A stretch of 64,000 nucleotides of DNA from Brachynemurus nebulosus (taxonomy: Eukaryota > Arthropoda > Insecta > Neuroptera > Myrmeleontidae), in assembly GCA_035578155.1 (NCBI GenBank), contig JAPWDM010000005.1, positions 17,358,877 to 17,422,876 on the forward strand, written 5' to 3'. Shown here piece after piece: positions 1-11,161 of the stretch. Both the position numbers and the translations under genes were made by a program. Every line of letters begins with the position of its first letter. Position 1 is the stretch's first letter. The notes below the pieces were generated by a model that had not been told where the DNA came from, did no database searches, and was given only the letters and a program-made list of their open reading frames with translations.

Positions 1-61
1 AGTTGAGCATAAACACAATTGATCTCCTCTATTCCACCTTTCATTTTTTCTAAATTTATTA

Positions 62-926
62 AGGGGGGAGTTCACGCCAGAAACAGCTAATAAACTAATT
101 TTTTTCGAATCTCGTTTTTTGTTTTTATTTCGTTCTGTGGTTCTTTAGAAACACGGTGATATATAAAACATGGCCAAAAAATTTTTTTCAAGTAGAAAGA
201 TATTTATTTGTGAGCCGCTGCACAGCCAAGTTGCTGCTCCTTTGCAGATAACGCTCGCCCCCCCCCCCCTCGTGATTTGATCAGTAATATTTAGTTTTGG
301 TGTGTACACGAGTTATAGTATGCGCTGAGATATTGTTCTTTTATTTGTATGCCTTTGTAGACGTTTTAATAAACAGTGAGTAAACCGCTTCTTTTGTTGT
401 TATTTTTGTTTTTTACCGTTTCCCGAAACTTGTGTTTTTCCCGACAAGGAAAATCATATCTCAAGTTCTAGAAAAAATAGAGAATTAATTTTTTTTTATT
501 TTGTTCATAAACATATTGCGCATAAAGTGGAGTATGCTTTTTCCATTTGAACAATTGTAACTATTCTTACACATTTTTTTTTTTAAATAAAAAAATTGGG
601 TTTTATAATTTTTAGAAATTTGGGATTACAATTTTATAGTTAATTTTTAAAATTCCCTGAAACCCATACTCAGCTTTATGGACAGGTCCTTTAGGAATAA
701 AATAATGAAAAAATATTTAAAAAATACTCATTACTTTTTGAGATATGGCGTTCCTTGTAAACGCTTAAAAACTTGTGAAAAAGGGCCCCTTCCCGTCACA
801 GGGAAAAGTAATGAATGTTTCAAAAACAAAAATTTCTATTTGAAACCATCCCTAATTTGAAAAAAAAATTCAACAAGCAAAATAATCATAAATAAAGAAG
901 TTGCTTTTTTATTTGAACTCCTCCCT
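62..926. mobile_element. TA-flanked non-autonomous DNA transposon (AGGGGGGAGTTCA ends)
   Basis: The first 13 bases (AGGGGGGAGTTCA) and the inverted last 13 (AGGGAGGAGTTCA) match at 12 of 13 positions. Each end is flanked by TA (60-61 and 927-928), the target duplication expected of the Tc1/mariner/pogo superfamily. The 865-bp interior has no credible coding region; the small frame at 678-860 is not recognisable. A 12-base C run lies at 258-269. Superfamily is inferred from the TA duplication only. Confidence 0.6.
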
Positions 927-928
927 TA

Positions 929-2684
929 ATTAAGTAAATCTGTTCAGATTTAAATACACCTACGTACACTTTTGCGGTAATATCAGTGGGAATTAAATTC
1001 AATTTGCATTGTATCTTACAATATCCAATAAGAAAGTGTTAACTAGTACGAACCCTACACCTACTTCTTCCACAAAATCCCGAAGGTACAAACATGTAGT
1101 GTGAATATTGTTCAAAACGTATCACGTTTTCACCGAGCATACCTAGTGTAAATGCAAGAATAATTTGGTCATGTGTTTCATCTGTTCCAAAGACGACATA
1201 AACGACAATTGAATGCATCTAGCGAACTGTGTCGAATATTCCCGCTTAAATTAGATATTAAATTTGTTATAGAAGTTATCCGAGTCCAAGAAAATTATTT
1301 TTCTCCATATAAAAATTTCCTGATGTCAATTATAATCGATGTACTTTGTATGGGAATTGTTCGAATTTGACTGTTCGACCGAATTCCGAAGTAGTTTGAG
1401 TGATTTCTCAGATTCACTATAACAATTTAAAATTTTTCGAACAATTCGAGAATTTTAAAATTTTTAAATATTATTAATTTTGAATTCATTAAGGAATATT
1501 CATACTATTCATTAAATATTTAAATACGTAGTCCTTCTATCTATCTCCTAGAATTTCAAAGATTTGATTCGTTACAAATAGTTGATCAGAAACTTTTCCA
1601 AAGTCGTCTAGTAGTGCTAGTTCCAATAGGAAAAGTAATTTAGATAGCCAAGAAAATTTAATGGAGTTTCGCTCTACACGAAAAATAGGAAAAATGTCTG
1701 CACTGAAAATTATCTATATCCCCTGCATAAAATCTGTTTAAGAATTTGGTGGAATTAATGATTTTCATTTAGACGAAAAACAAAATAAATTGTTCCAAGA
1801 AAAGTAAAAATATACCTAAATCTTGAGTAAATATATAACATATATTGCGTTATTTAATAATGAGAGTATGAAGATACTGGAGTGCGTTTTAAAATTTTAT
1901 TCTAAAAATAATCATTTAGAATGAAATTTATATTATTCCGCATGTCTTGGAGACATCAAACTTTAAATATTCTAAAATGTTACGGCAAATTCATGTAGTC
2001 CAAACAATCAAAAATAAAGAAAAAATTAATTCGGTTCATTTTTTGTTTAATTTTCAATTTATTTATTTATTTAATGCACATTTTGTTCTATAAACTTTAT
2101 TTTTTAGTATATTAATAAACTTCTTAACGTATAATAAAAATTTTACTTTAACGCCGGTTTCAATATGAAACTGTGATTTAGTTCTGAGATGTAACACTTT
2201 GACAGGATCAAATTGTACATCTGAAATTTAAACTAATCTCTATAAAAGTATTCAATGTTAAAAAATTAATTTTCCAGGTACACAGAAATTTTTATTTTAA
2301 TTTTTTCAAGGATTATTTTTTACGTCAGTCATTATTTCGTTTGTTGTTATTATCACTCATTAATTTTTTACCGTAAAATCAACTTTTAATGTTTTCTAAC
2401 AAATATGTTTACTTTCACATATCATAGCCGATTAAATTTTCATTTATTAATGTTACAAACAAAATTATTTAAATCTTCTAATTCATTGTATTTTGTTTTT
2501 CAACATTATTACGTTCCGTAAATTTAAAAATTAATTTTGTTTATGTCAAAAACAGAAATTTTATATACTTCAGATACGAAAAAAATTTTATAAAATATAT
2601 TTTAATTTGTAGGTATATTGTCGATGTGCTTGTGAACATTATCAATGTATGGCAAACTTTTTTTCACTTATTATTATTACACGA
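929..2684. other. AT-rich stretch with no recognised feature
   Basis: I see no gene, paired terminal repeats or tandem array here. The 65-codon open frame at 1173-1370 has no recognisable protein signature and is of a length expected by chance at this base composition. Confidence 0.5.
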
Positions 2685-3175
2685 GAAGTTTGTATTTTTT
2701 CGAATAAATTTGTGTTCGTCTAACGAAAATTGGTTGCCTAGCAATTTAATTAGAAGAACTGTTAACTAACAAAAACGCGACAGCGAAGCTGAAGCGTTTT
2801 TGGGTTGTCAGTTCTTCAAGTTAAATTGCTTTTAGGCAAGAAATTGAGAGGCAAGAGTCGTAGAAAACACAAATTTATCCAGAAAAAATATAAAACTCGA
2901 GTGTAATACGGTAAGACAATTTAACGAATAAAATAAATTAGTATAATTCATGTTATTATTTTACAATACATTGTTACTATGGTTCTGAAATCAGTTAAAT
3001 TGACCAATACTAATTTCTGTTTTATTTTAATCGTGTTTACCTACAGTGAAATGACCAATGAAATGTTTTGTACCATTTTTTTTTTTTGCTGTAAAAACCT
3101 GTCCTAACTTTTTTTCCATGGTAAAAGTGAAAAAACTACACTATACTTATGGAACTTGATACACATGAATTGTTG
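2685..3175 (+). repeat. Dispersed foldback repeat, copy 1 of 3
   Basis: This roughly 490-bp block recurs inverted at 42495-42965 and, in part, at 41190-41440. It contains a hairpin with arms near 2740-2776 and 2795-2830 (AGCAATTTAA...TTAAATTGCT) around a loop rich in GAAGCTGAAGCG. Conserved sequence continues for more than 300 bp on one side of the hairpin, so the mobile unit is larger than the hairpin. It abuts the TA-flanked element that starts at 3178. No coding capacity. Confidence 0.7.
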
Positions 3176-3177
3176 TA

Positions 3178-4058
3178 CCGTAAAAACGTCTAGACCCAAA
3201 CACTTTTTTAAATTTTTTGGTATAATTTTATGTTTATACATGTTTCCTTCATAGATATCACCAATAAAAGTATTACCATTAGAAAGAGCGTATATTATTT
3301 GTTATATCCCTGACCCATTTGTTTCATTATAAGTAAAAATAAAAAATATAAAAAATAATTAGTAAGTGTCCGGGTCTACACCCCAAATCCGTCTTGATCC
3401 GGACACTTAATGAAATAATGTAATAACATGCAAACTAACCTCCCCCGTCGGGGTTAGGACAGTGTTTTATATCGTCTGATGTCTTTAAACCTGTCAAAGG
3501 CTCCAAAACATTTTGTGGGAAGGGAGAGGGGTCAATACATAGTATGCCTCTCTATGAAGTAAACATGCGATATGACACCAGAAGGAGGCATAAACCGCGT
3601 AATTCTGGCGGGATAAAACGTATGGATAGTGAAAGTTACAGTCAGTGCGAATTGCGGCCATAGTGTAATAAACTGATGTGTCCGGGTCTAAACGGATATA
3701 TGTATATAGCATGTATTTTTTTATATATACATCGAATAAAACTTCAAATATCATTAAATGGTGCGCGATAAAATTCTGAACACATACATATCAAAATTAA
3801 AACAATATGACAATTATGACGAAAATTACATGTCTAAGTTAGACACACATTTTATTTCTTTGAAAAACTGGAGAATAGTAATCCTGTAAAATGAGATAGT
3901 AAAAGTTGAAATCCGTAGTTTTTATTGGTACAGCTGTTTAGAGGATGTTTTTCTCTCTCTAATGACGTCAAGAGCAAATGTTTATTGTAGCAGGTTAATG
4001 TAGAAACTATTTACTTTGAAGATTGGTGCAAAGTGTCCGGGTCTGGACAGTTTTACGG
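3178..4058. mobile_element. TA-flanked element with a GTGTCCGGGTCT motif array
   Basis: The 29-bp inverted ends (left starts CCGTAAAAACGTCTAGACCC, right reads CCGTAAAACTGTCCAGACCC inverted) match at about 24 of 29 positions and are flanked by TA at 3176-3177 and 4059-4060. The motif GTGTCCGGGTCT also occurs internally near 3366 and 3679 and inverted near 3397-3407. The 86-codon minus-strand frame at 3494-3754 has no recognisable domain. Tc1/mariner/pogo-like by target site only. Confidence 0.65.
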
Positions 4059-4204
4059 TATTTGAATATATGTTAATATTCATATAATCACTTATAATAT
4101 AATGTCCAGCTAAACTAAATTTAAACATAAAACTCATTTTGGTATACAAGACCAAATCATTGTTTTAATTATAAATTACATAGTGATGGAAAAACTCTTA
4201 AACT

Positions 4205-4275
4205 GGATCGACTGCGAATCGAACCCAGGATCCCTTGGCAAGCAGTCAAGTGCTTCGCCACTAAGCTACCGATCC
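4205..4275 (-). other. tRNA-like sequence (degenerate, Pol III type)
   Basis: Read on the minus strand this 71-nt stretch has a paired acceptor (GGATCGG with the 3-prime TCGATCC), a D arm (GCTT...AAGC) holding an A-box-like TAGCTTAGTGG, an anticodon arm with an A-C mismatch at the loop base and apparent triplet GCT, and a T arm with a B-box GGTTCGATTC. The T stem has a G-G mismatch and base 37 is T, so a functional tRNA is unlikely. Its upstream leader (TCGAACAAGGATCG) resembles that of the two tRNA-like copies near 15.7 and 16.0 kb, which suggests a shared tRNA-derived repeat family. Confidence 0.55.
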
Positions 4276-5000
4276 TTGTTCGAGATCATTAGTCGGAAAA
4301 TGTTAAATATAAATTTGATTATTTATTTGTCAGAAAGCATTATGAATGTTGTCAGATTCCGTTTGGGTTAATTAAAAGAAAAAAAGTTACTTAAAAGAAT
4401 TTAAATACGATTTTTAATTAATATGGAATGTAGATAATTAAAGATATAAGTGGAATCTAGTATGGAATTTGCTAAAAATTCGAATATTTTTCACAAAACC
4501 ATTTCATTTTTCTATATTGTACAATATAACCGTATATTACTTATATGTGTATTTACTATAATAAAAATATGTTTTAGAATCTTAACAGCAGAAAAATATC
4601 TACTTCAAATATTTAGACATTTTTTTTTGTGCTTATAATAAAAGAGAAACCAAACAAATATTTGCCGCTGTCCCTTTCTGAATTCTTGTGAATGAAAATC
4701 TCAAAGAAATTTTTGTATAAAATTTTTAAAAAAAAATTCAAAATAAATATGAAAATATTTTATGTTTCGACGCGGGATATTGAAAATGGTATGTTTCAAG
4801 AGAGGTTCAAAACCGCACCACTTATACACTCGGAAGTCATACTCGAAAAAAAAAATTTGAAAAAAAAAGGTATAGAGTACACTGACTAGTAAATTAAAAA
4901 ATGTTTTTCGACCTTATAATTTATTAGTGGATATTTCAGTAATTTTCTAACGAAAACAAACGTAACAACTTTAACATTTTATTTCATTTTTATAATGTTA
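4276..5000. other. AT-rich stretch with no recognised feature
   Basis: Open frames of 62 and 65 codons (4450-4638 and 4692-4889) occur here. They are lysine- and phenylalanine-rich chance frames without recognisable domains. No paired termini seen. Confidence 0.5.
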
Positions 5001-5364
5001 CAAAGATTAAGTCGTGTAATATGAAATCTCATTTTGCGACCACTTGGTAGAATATGTAATTCAAATAAATATCGACATTTTGATAGCACACAAACGTGTG
5101 CTATCATGTGCCGTACAAAAATACTAAATTCCAAAATACGGGTTTTTTTTCGCCAAAAGCCTTTTTTGCGTAATTCTTTTTTTTTATTAACTCAACCATT
5201 TGATTAACTCATTTGATTAGCGGTTAACCCCGCTATTTTTTAATGCAAAACCCAAAAATTATTTTCATTTTATATTTTACTGTAATTCACACATATTTCT
5301 GCAAATCGGTGGAATATTTTCGCGACCCGACACCATTCCGCGGACCGGCGGTTGAGAAACACCG
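5001..5364 (-). mobile_element. Fragment of hAT-type element (CGGTGTTTCTCAACCGCCGG end)
   Basis: The plus-strand right edge ends GGCGGTTGAGAAACACCG, the inverse of the left end at 13806 (CGGTGTTTCTCAACCGCCGG). CAGTGTTTCTCAACC-like ends are typical of hAT elements. The other edge contains, inverted, the module (TTTCATATTACACGACTTA, TGGTCG) that is duplicated at 14.0-14.35 kb. A small hairpin (GATAGCACAC...GTGTGCTATC) lies near 5080-5105. No second terminus or target duplication found. Confidence 0.5.
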
Positions 5365-5503
5365 TCCTTTAATGTATAATGTAAATTTGGAATTTTGTTA
5401 ATATTAATTGTACAATAATTATTCTGACTAGTAATAAATGTACTAGCATAATTTTGGTTAGTCCTGTCAGTATTTTCCGTCTTTATATAAATTACAAAAG
5501 ATA

Positions 5504-6453
5504 CACAGTGAAAAATTTTATGTTAAAATTAACACATTTCACATGTCCAGAACGGTCCACTCAATTTTTTGTGTGATTTTAACACAAAGCATATGTGTCA
5601 AATCTATACACAAGATTTGTGTCAATGATTTAACACACAAGAGAACATACATTTTGTGTTAATATTTCAGATTTATCAGAGTTAGTTGTTAAACTTTTTT
5701 ATTCAATATTTTAATTCCATTTAAGCTTAAGATATTTGAAAGTCGTCAAAGATTTTGTTCATATATTATTATAAATGAGACTCAAAGATCTCAAAGTAAA
5801 CCAGTTCTCTGTAATAATAAAAAAGATGAGAGTAGTTCTTATTATTAAACAAAACCGAAAAATTATAAGTTTTTCAGTTATTGACGAATATAGTTTTATT
5901 AAACGTTTAAAAATGAAACAATTATCTAACATTTTAAGGTTATTTTGTTACAGATTCAGTTAAAAAAAATCATGTAAGCTTTTTTGAGATTGTATTATAA
6001 TTATAATATACAATCTTACATGTATGTAAGCTTACATGATTCTTGGTAACTGAATCTGTAACAAAATAAGCTTAAAATGTAAGAAAATTGTTTCATTTTT
6101 AAACGTTTAATAAAACTATATTCGCCAATAACTGAAAAAACTTATAATTTTTCGGTTTTGTCTAATAATAAGAACTACTCTCACGTTTTCTATTATATAT
6201 ATTTTGCAAGATATATTCTAATCTAATTTGCGTGCTTATAACATTCTTTTGCACTACACAAATATTATGTTACTTCTTTGTTGTTCAAAACAGGTTAATA
6301 TTTTTATTCTGTTAAATCAAAATTTCTGTTAATATTTTGATTTAACACAAACACGAAATGTTACATTAACGCAGGGTTGTGTTACTTATTTAACACAAAA
6401 ATTTTAACCACTAGTTTTTTTTTGCGCAAAACACAAATTTTTTTTTTACTGTG
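5504..6453. mobile_element. TA-flanked foldback element with TTAACACAAA motif array
   Basis: Ends CACAGTGAAAAATTT (left) and CACAGTAAAAAAAAA (right, inverted) are each flanked by TA (5502-5503, 6454-6455). Both subterminal regions are crowded with copies of TTAACACAAA or its inverse (5524-5665 and 6300-6400). The centre is a very large palindrome listed separately. A partial copy of the left end lies at 7810-8100. The 62-codon frame at 5775-5963 is part of the palindrome and not a credible gene. Confidence 0.6.
5826..6184. repeat. Large near-perfect palindrome (arms about 175-180 bp)
   Basis: The arm 5826-6000 is the near-exact inverse of 6001-6184, meeting at TATTATAATTATAATA with almost no spacer. 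Both arms share, in mirrored order, blocks such as AGTAGTTCTTATTATTA, AAACGTTTAA and TTTTGTTACAGATTCAGTT. Differences are a few substitutions and short indels. Such structures form hairpins or cruciforms and are usually unstable, so this one is probably recent or protected in vivo. Confidence 0.85.
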
Positions 6454-6455
6454 TA

Positions 6456-7060
6456 TAAGCGTCCACACACATCTCAGTCGAGATGTTTTCGAGGTGAATA
6501 AGGCTCAATCTGCGAAAATATTTAGAAAAATTATAAATTTTTAAATCAAAAACTTAATGTTTTATGTTAAAAAATTAAAATGCTTACAAAAGTGTACGTA
6601 CATTTTCGTTTAAAATTACATTTTTTATATAGATGCTTATGAAAACTCTTAAAAAAAGAAAAAAATTTAAAGTTGTGTTTTTATTGAATTAAATATGTTA
6701 ATATTTTCAAGTGACATGTCAAGGGGCTTGTCTAGTTGTAAGTACGGTCGCTCATGTAAGCAAAAAAAAAAACAACACAGGATTATAGTTATATTTCTAT
6801 TTATACTCCGGCAATATCCTTATATTTAGTTTATTTTGGTGTTCATTTTTTTTGCCTTGTTTTGCTATTTTTTTTTATCTTTATAGGTTATTTTATTAGA
6901 CCATTTCATTTCAATATGTTCAAAAAAATTTTGTTCAGAATTCAAGAATAGAAGGAACTTTAGGATTCATTACCGTTAACTTTACTAGGTAATCAGTTTG
7001 ATATCTTTATGGTTATTGTTGATGAAAATGATGGTATAAAAATTAATTTTTTTAAAAATT
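6456..7060. other. AT-rich stretch with a short hairpin only
   Basis: Apart from a 7-bp stem ACATCTC-AGTC-GAGATGT near 6469-6486, I see nothing identifiable: no gene, terminal repeat or tandem array. Confidence 0.45.
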
Positions 7061-7149
7061 TTGCATGATAAAACTTTTATGTTCAGTATTTTCAAACTAT
7101 AATCAGTTTCAGCAAAATTTGAACGAGAAACGTTATAAAGAGTTTTGTT

Positions 7150-7460
7150 TAGTAAGTCATATTTCTGAAAGGAATTTCGTCGGCGTCTTAAATTACCTCA
7201 GTTATCATAATTGTGATTATTTCGATAAAATTGGATTTGAGGAAAAAGAAATTTTTTTTATTTTGATGACTTGATCAAGTTTTTTGAAACTTTTTATGTA
7301 GAAATTAAGCTAGTAAGATTACCAGAAAAGAGATTTCTGTCGTCTCAGTCATATTTATAAAAGGAGTTTCGTCATTTTTATGACAATAATGAAAATTTCA
7401 TACCCAAAGCGAAATTTTTTATTTTAATGGCGTTATCAAGTTTATTGCAATTTTTCAATA
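7150..7460. repeat. Degenerate direct duplication (about 160-190 bp unit)
   Basis: AGTCATATTT...AAAGGAATTTCGTC (from 7155) recurs as AGTCATATTTATAAAAGGAGTTTCGTC (from 7347), and GAAATTTTTT...ATCAAGTTT near 7250-7283 recurs near 7411-7443. The unequal spacing shows indels between copies. The first copy overlaps a 69-codon frame (7065-7274) ending EKEIFFILMT; the second encodes a similar KAKFFILMA in a broken frame. It could be a decayed short coding repeat or an ordinary degenerate repeat. Confidence 0.4.
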
Positions 7461-7809
7461 CCTTAAAAACTATAAATAATTTGATCAAAGATTGAAAATG
7501 GAAGCGAATATTGATCTTCGAAATCGCTCTTTTCCTTAAATGTTTTCTATATATCTTATCCAGAAAGCTGTAAAAGCACTGAGAAATTTGCACTTAGTAC
7601 TTTTATACCTAAAGTTGTCCTATTTTTGTTGAAACTGTTTATATACACTATTTTATGTTGACGTTGTATACGTTTAAAACGTAATGAACTATGTATGTTT
7701 GATATAATATTGTTCTGATAAATGTAATCAGATTAACGATTACAGATTGCATCGATTGGAAAATAATAAAAATATTTTAAAATGTTCATTATTTTTTACT
7801 ATTTATATA

Positions 7810-8100
7810 CAGTGAATAAATTTGTGTTAAAATTAACACATTTCATATGTCCAGAACGGTCCACTCAATTTTTTGTGTTATTTTAACACAAAGCATTTGT
7901 GTCAAATCTATACACAAGATTTGTGTCAATGATTTAATACACAACAGGACATACATTTTGTGTTAATTTTTCAGGTTTATCAGAGTTAGTTGTTAAACAT
8001 TTTTATTCAGTATTTTAATTCCACTGAAGCTTAAGATATTTGAAAGTCGTCAAAAATTATAACGATTTTATTCATATATTAATTACCTATAAATAAAATA
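7810..8100 (+). mobile_element. Truncated copy of the 5.5-kb element (left end)
   Basis: About 290 bp from CAGTGAATAAATTTGTG onward align with 5505-5780, including the shared blocks ATGTCCAGAACGGTCC, TTTGTGTCAATGATTTAA and TATCAGAGTTAGTTGTTAAAC. The palindromic centre and the right terminus are missing. The two copies differ by scattered substitutions, so this is a dispersed family rather than a local duplication. Confidence 0.75.
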
Positions 8101-9353
8101 GAAGGGTCTGTTTGTGATTTTCGAATTTTTAGGTATTAGTATGTTTTTTTAGTTAGCAAATTCGGCATATATACCAAATATAACTTTCATCACAATCGGA
8201 GTGATAAAATTTCATGGTACTACCGCGAAATTCCATTAGCTGTCCATATTCAACTTATTGCTAATATTATTGCGCTCACATTTTGAGGGTATTTGGAAAT
8301 TTGACCGTATATTGTCCCCTATAAATTTCAATATAGTTAAAGTAATGATGTAATAATGTGAATATGCAAACGTAAAATATGTCAACGTTGGGTGCGTGAA
8401 ATGAACTCCTTATTTTCTTGTTACTATGAAAACACAATTCTTTTACAATTATGTGACTGTTAGTTCCTGTAACTTTTTCTACGGATTGATTTGATATCAA
8501 AGCAAAAAGCTGTGCAGTCAGGCCTTTTGCAATTCCTATAGTTATATAGCTGATTAGAAAAAGTTGAGAAGTAGTTTATTTCACTCTTGGCTCAGGTATT
8601 TCTTATTTCAAGCATTACGTTAAGACACGAAATTTCATTTGAAATGCAGTTTAAGCACAAGTCTGTTAAGTGTACGAGGAAGCTGTGTGCCATCCCTCAC
8701 TGGCAGTGTTTTCCATTTTTATTTTTTAATATGTTTTATTTGAAATATATTAATCTCTAAATAAAAATTTATTTCAAACATTTTTTTTTTTTTGTAAAAC
8801 TACTATAATATTAATTTTTCTAACGATATATCTATGTCTATCATACTGCGAATAAAATTTGACACTAGCATTGTGAAATAACTCTTGATTGATATTTGAA
8901 AAAGCTCATCTAATATTTATGACAATTACTCTGACGTATCGTATTTTGTTCCATTGGGTCTGAATCTATATGTAACTCTGTAGTACGTGTTTTGTTTCTG
9001 CTTTGTTTTGATGTTAATATTTTGTTTTAGTAACAAAATAATTTAATATTATAGTTACGCTACGAATAACTATTGTAACAATAAAAATAGACATTAATGT
9101 TGTCGTAACTTTGGTACGTATTATGTAATCTACATTCAATGTACACCTGTCAGAGAGAATAATTACTTAAACAAGTACACTACGTAGACAAAATATTGGG
9201 ATATAGTCTAACTATGTACGGCTTTAAGTTTTTTACATCAAATAATTTGAAAACTATTAGAATTGATTTGTGTGATTTTCAAGGGCGCAAAAAATATTCC
9301 AACTTCGGCGGTTATATACAGTCAGAAGACTAAAAGAATTTTCTTGAGGAGAC
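8101..9353. other. AT-rich stretch with no recognised gene
   Basis: No paired termini or tandem array were found. The phrase CTTTCATCACAATCGGAGTGAT near 8186-8207 resembles text often found in dispersed insect repeats. The 74-codon minus-strand frame at 8276-8500 is not recognisable. Confidence 0.4.
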
Positions 9354-9361
9354 CTTTTAAC

Positions 9362-10101
9362 CAGAGTTGTGCACGTAATTTACTTCAGGTAAATTACACA
9401 GTTTTTTACATGTAAAAAACTGTGTAATTTACACATACTTGTTTTGATAAAAAAAACTGTAAAAAATGTAAAAAATGTAAAAAAATAAATTTTTTAAATT
9501 TGGTAGATATGTAAGCGTTACTGATGGTATTCCATATTTGCTATTGAAGTATTTGCTATATTTGCAAAGTAATATAATTAAGTAATTTGCAAATTAAAAA
9601 TATAAATGGGGACAAACAGGAAAAAGAAAGGTTAGTTTTGATAGAATAGATTATTTAAGAATTCAATATTAAAAATATTTTTATTTACTCAGTTAAATTT
9701 TATTAAGGGTATCAATCATCTTCATCATCACTATCATCCGTGATTTTATTGTTATTATAATTTAAAGAGACATAAATATGTAGTAGTTTTTTTGATCTGC
9801 CAAACTCAGTTTGTTAATTTGGAAATTTAAAGCTTTGTAGTCAGTTGTGGATGGCCTTCCACTAGCAGAAAATCATTTTTGTGTCGACATTTGTTTACAC
9901 ATTTTTTCATGTGAACTTATAAACAAGTAATAACCGTCAAAATAAATTGTTTGTCAGTGAAATGGCAAATGATTTAAGTATTTTACATTTTTTACAATTT
10001 TCTACAATTTTTTACGGTTTTTTACAGTTTTTTACATATTTTACAATTTTGTATATAAAAATGTAAAAAACGGGTTTTTTACATCACATGGCACAACTCT
10101 G
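9362..10101. mobile_element. Non-autonomous hAT element with TTTTTTACA array
   Basis: Ends CAGAGTTGTGC (left) and its inverse (right) are flanked by an 8-bp duplication, CTTTTAAC at 9354-9361 and TTTTTAAC at 10102-10109 (7 of 8), as expected for hAT. Both subterminal regions hold many TTTTTTACA or TGTAAAAAA copies (9389-9485 and about 9975-10085). The left array starts with a perfect 44-bp palindrome. The 740-bp element has no transposase. Confidence 0.8.
9389..9432. repeat. Perfect 44-bp palindrome
   Basis: Positions 9389-9410 are the exact inverse of 9411-9432, with no spacer and no mismatch. The palindrome lies in the left subterminal array of the hAT element and consists of two motif copies facing each other. 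Confidence 0.9.
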
Positions 10102-10384
10102 TTTTTAACTTCTTAAAGTAATAAATTTGTACATACATATATTATGGTAACTTTTAACTGTATTTTAAAATAACTTCGAACAAAAGTAATCCCAACATAA
10201 TTTAAGTCCGGAAAACTGCATCAAAACAAAATATATCCAATATGGTTCGACTGTAAATATTTGAGTGTTATAAAAATTTTGTAAGTATGTGAAAGTCACG
10301 CGGTTAAGGTAAAACCTTCTGACAGCATTACTGTTTTCGTGATACTCCCAGTCTCCCAACCATTACACACTTCGTTATAATATT

Positions 10385-10490
10385 TGTTGAAAAAAATATT
10401 TTTTCTTGCAATTTTGGGGCTAAAATACATGATTTAGTTCCTCATAATAGAGAGTGAAATGTCATTTTTAGTACCAAGAGATTTTTTCTG
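10385..10490 (+). repeat. Dispersed repeat, copy 1 of 2
   Basis: The stretch TTGCAATTTTG...CTAAAATACATGATTTAG...ATAATAGAG...TTTTTAGTACCAAGAGA recurs with substitutions at 40238-40315 in the same orientation. No terminus is visible. The neighbouring 64- and 73-codon minus-strand frames at 10165-10359 and 10434-10655 are not recognisable. Confidence 0.5.
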
Positions 10491-10868
10491 GTTTGAATAT
10501 GTAATATGCGAGACATATAAGGTGAACTGAATACTTCCAAACTTTTGTAGAATAGTGTACTTTATCTGCGTATAATAATTATGATTAGCTTTAGTAAAAA
10601 CGGTTACATTTAAAGTTTTGTATAACAAACAATACCTGAAGGAACTGACCAACAAAATGTCTGAATGCTGAAATATTTTCCTCTTTGTACATATTCACTT
10701 ACGTAACTAACATATACAAACACTTTGTAAAATGAACATTTTGTTGGTCTGGTTTTGATATGATATGTCTAGTAAGTAAACTTTTGTACAGTACAAAATT
10801 TCGTGAGTTTCATAGTACTTAGTTACAGTCAAAAACAAAACATTTATCTTCATTTAAAAGATAATATA

Positions 10869-11159
10869 TCCTTATTAATATCATAAATGCCAAAGTGAGT
10901 TTGCTTGTTTGTTTGTTTCTTTGTTTGTCTTGCTTTCATGCCTCAACTGCTCAACGAATCAATTTAAAATTTTGCACAGAGATAGCTTAAGAAACAGGGG
11001 TGGTTATAAGCTACTTTTTACATCGAAAACATTCTGTTCGAGTAAAAAAAATGCCCTCCAAAAATAACAATATTCTTCTCTTTTTTATGCGGTTGCTGAT
11101 TCACTGCATAAATTTTTTATTTATATTTTGGAGCGAACTATACTATTTAGCTATTTATG
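10869..11159 (+). mobile_element. Helitron-like 5-prime segment, interrupted by a TA element
   Basis: The segment begins A-TCCTTATTAATATCATAAATGC and continues CAAAGTGAGTTTGCTTGTTTG, then CAACTGCTCAACGAATCAATTT and TTTTGCACAGAGATAGCTTA. The TC start after an A and this phrase order resemble insect Helitron-type repeats known to me. It is cut at 11160 by the TA-flanked element starting at 11162. No Rep/helicase coding sequence is present, and no linked 3-prime end was found beyond 12340. Confidence 0.4.
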
Positions 11160-11161
11160 TA

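Noticed and set aside
3494..3754. 86-codon minus frame inside the 3.2-kb element as a transposase remnant
   Set aside because: No catalytic or DNA-binding motif is visible and it covers only a fraction of a transposase length.
5504..6453. Transib identity from the CACAGTG heptamer
   Set aside because: The right end reads CACAGTA and the flanks fit TA rather than a 5-bp GC-rich duplication.
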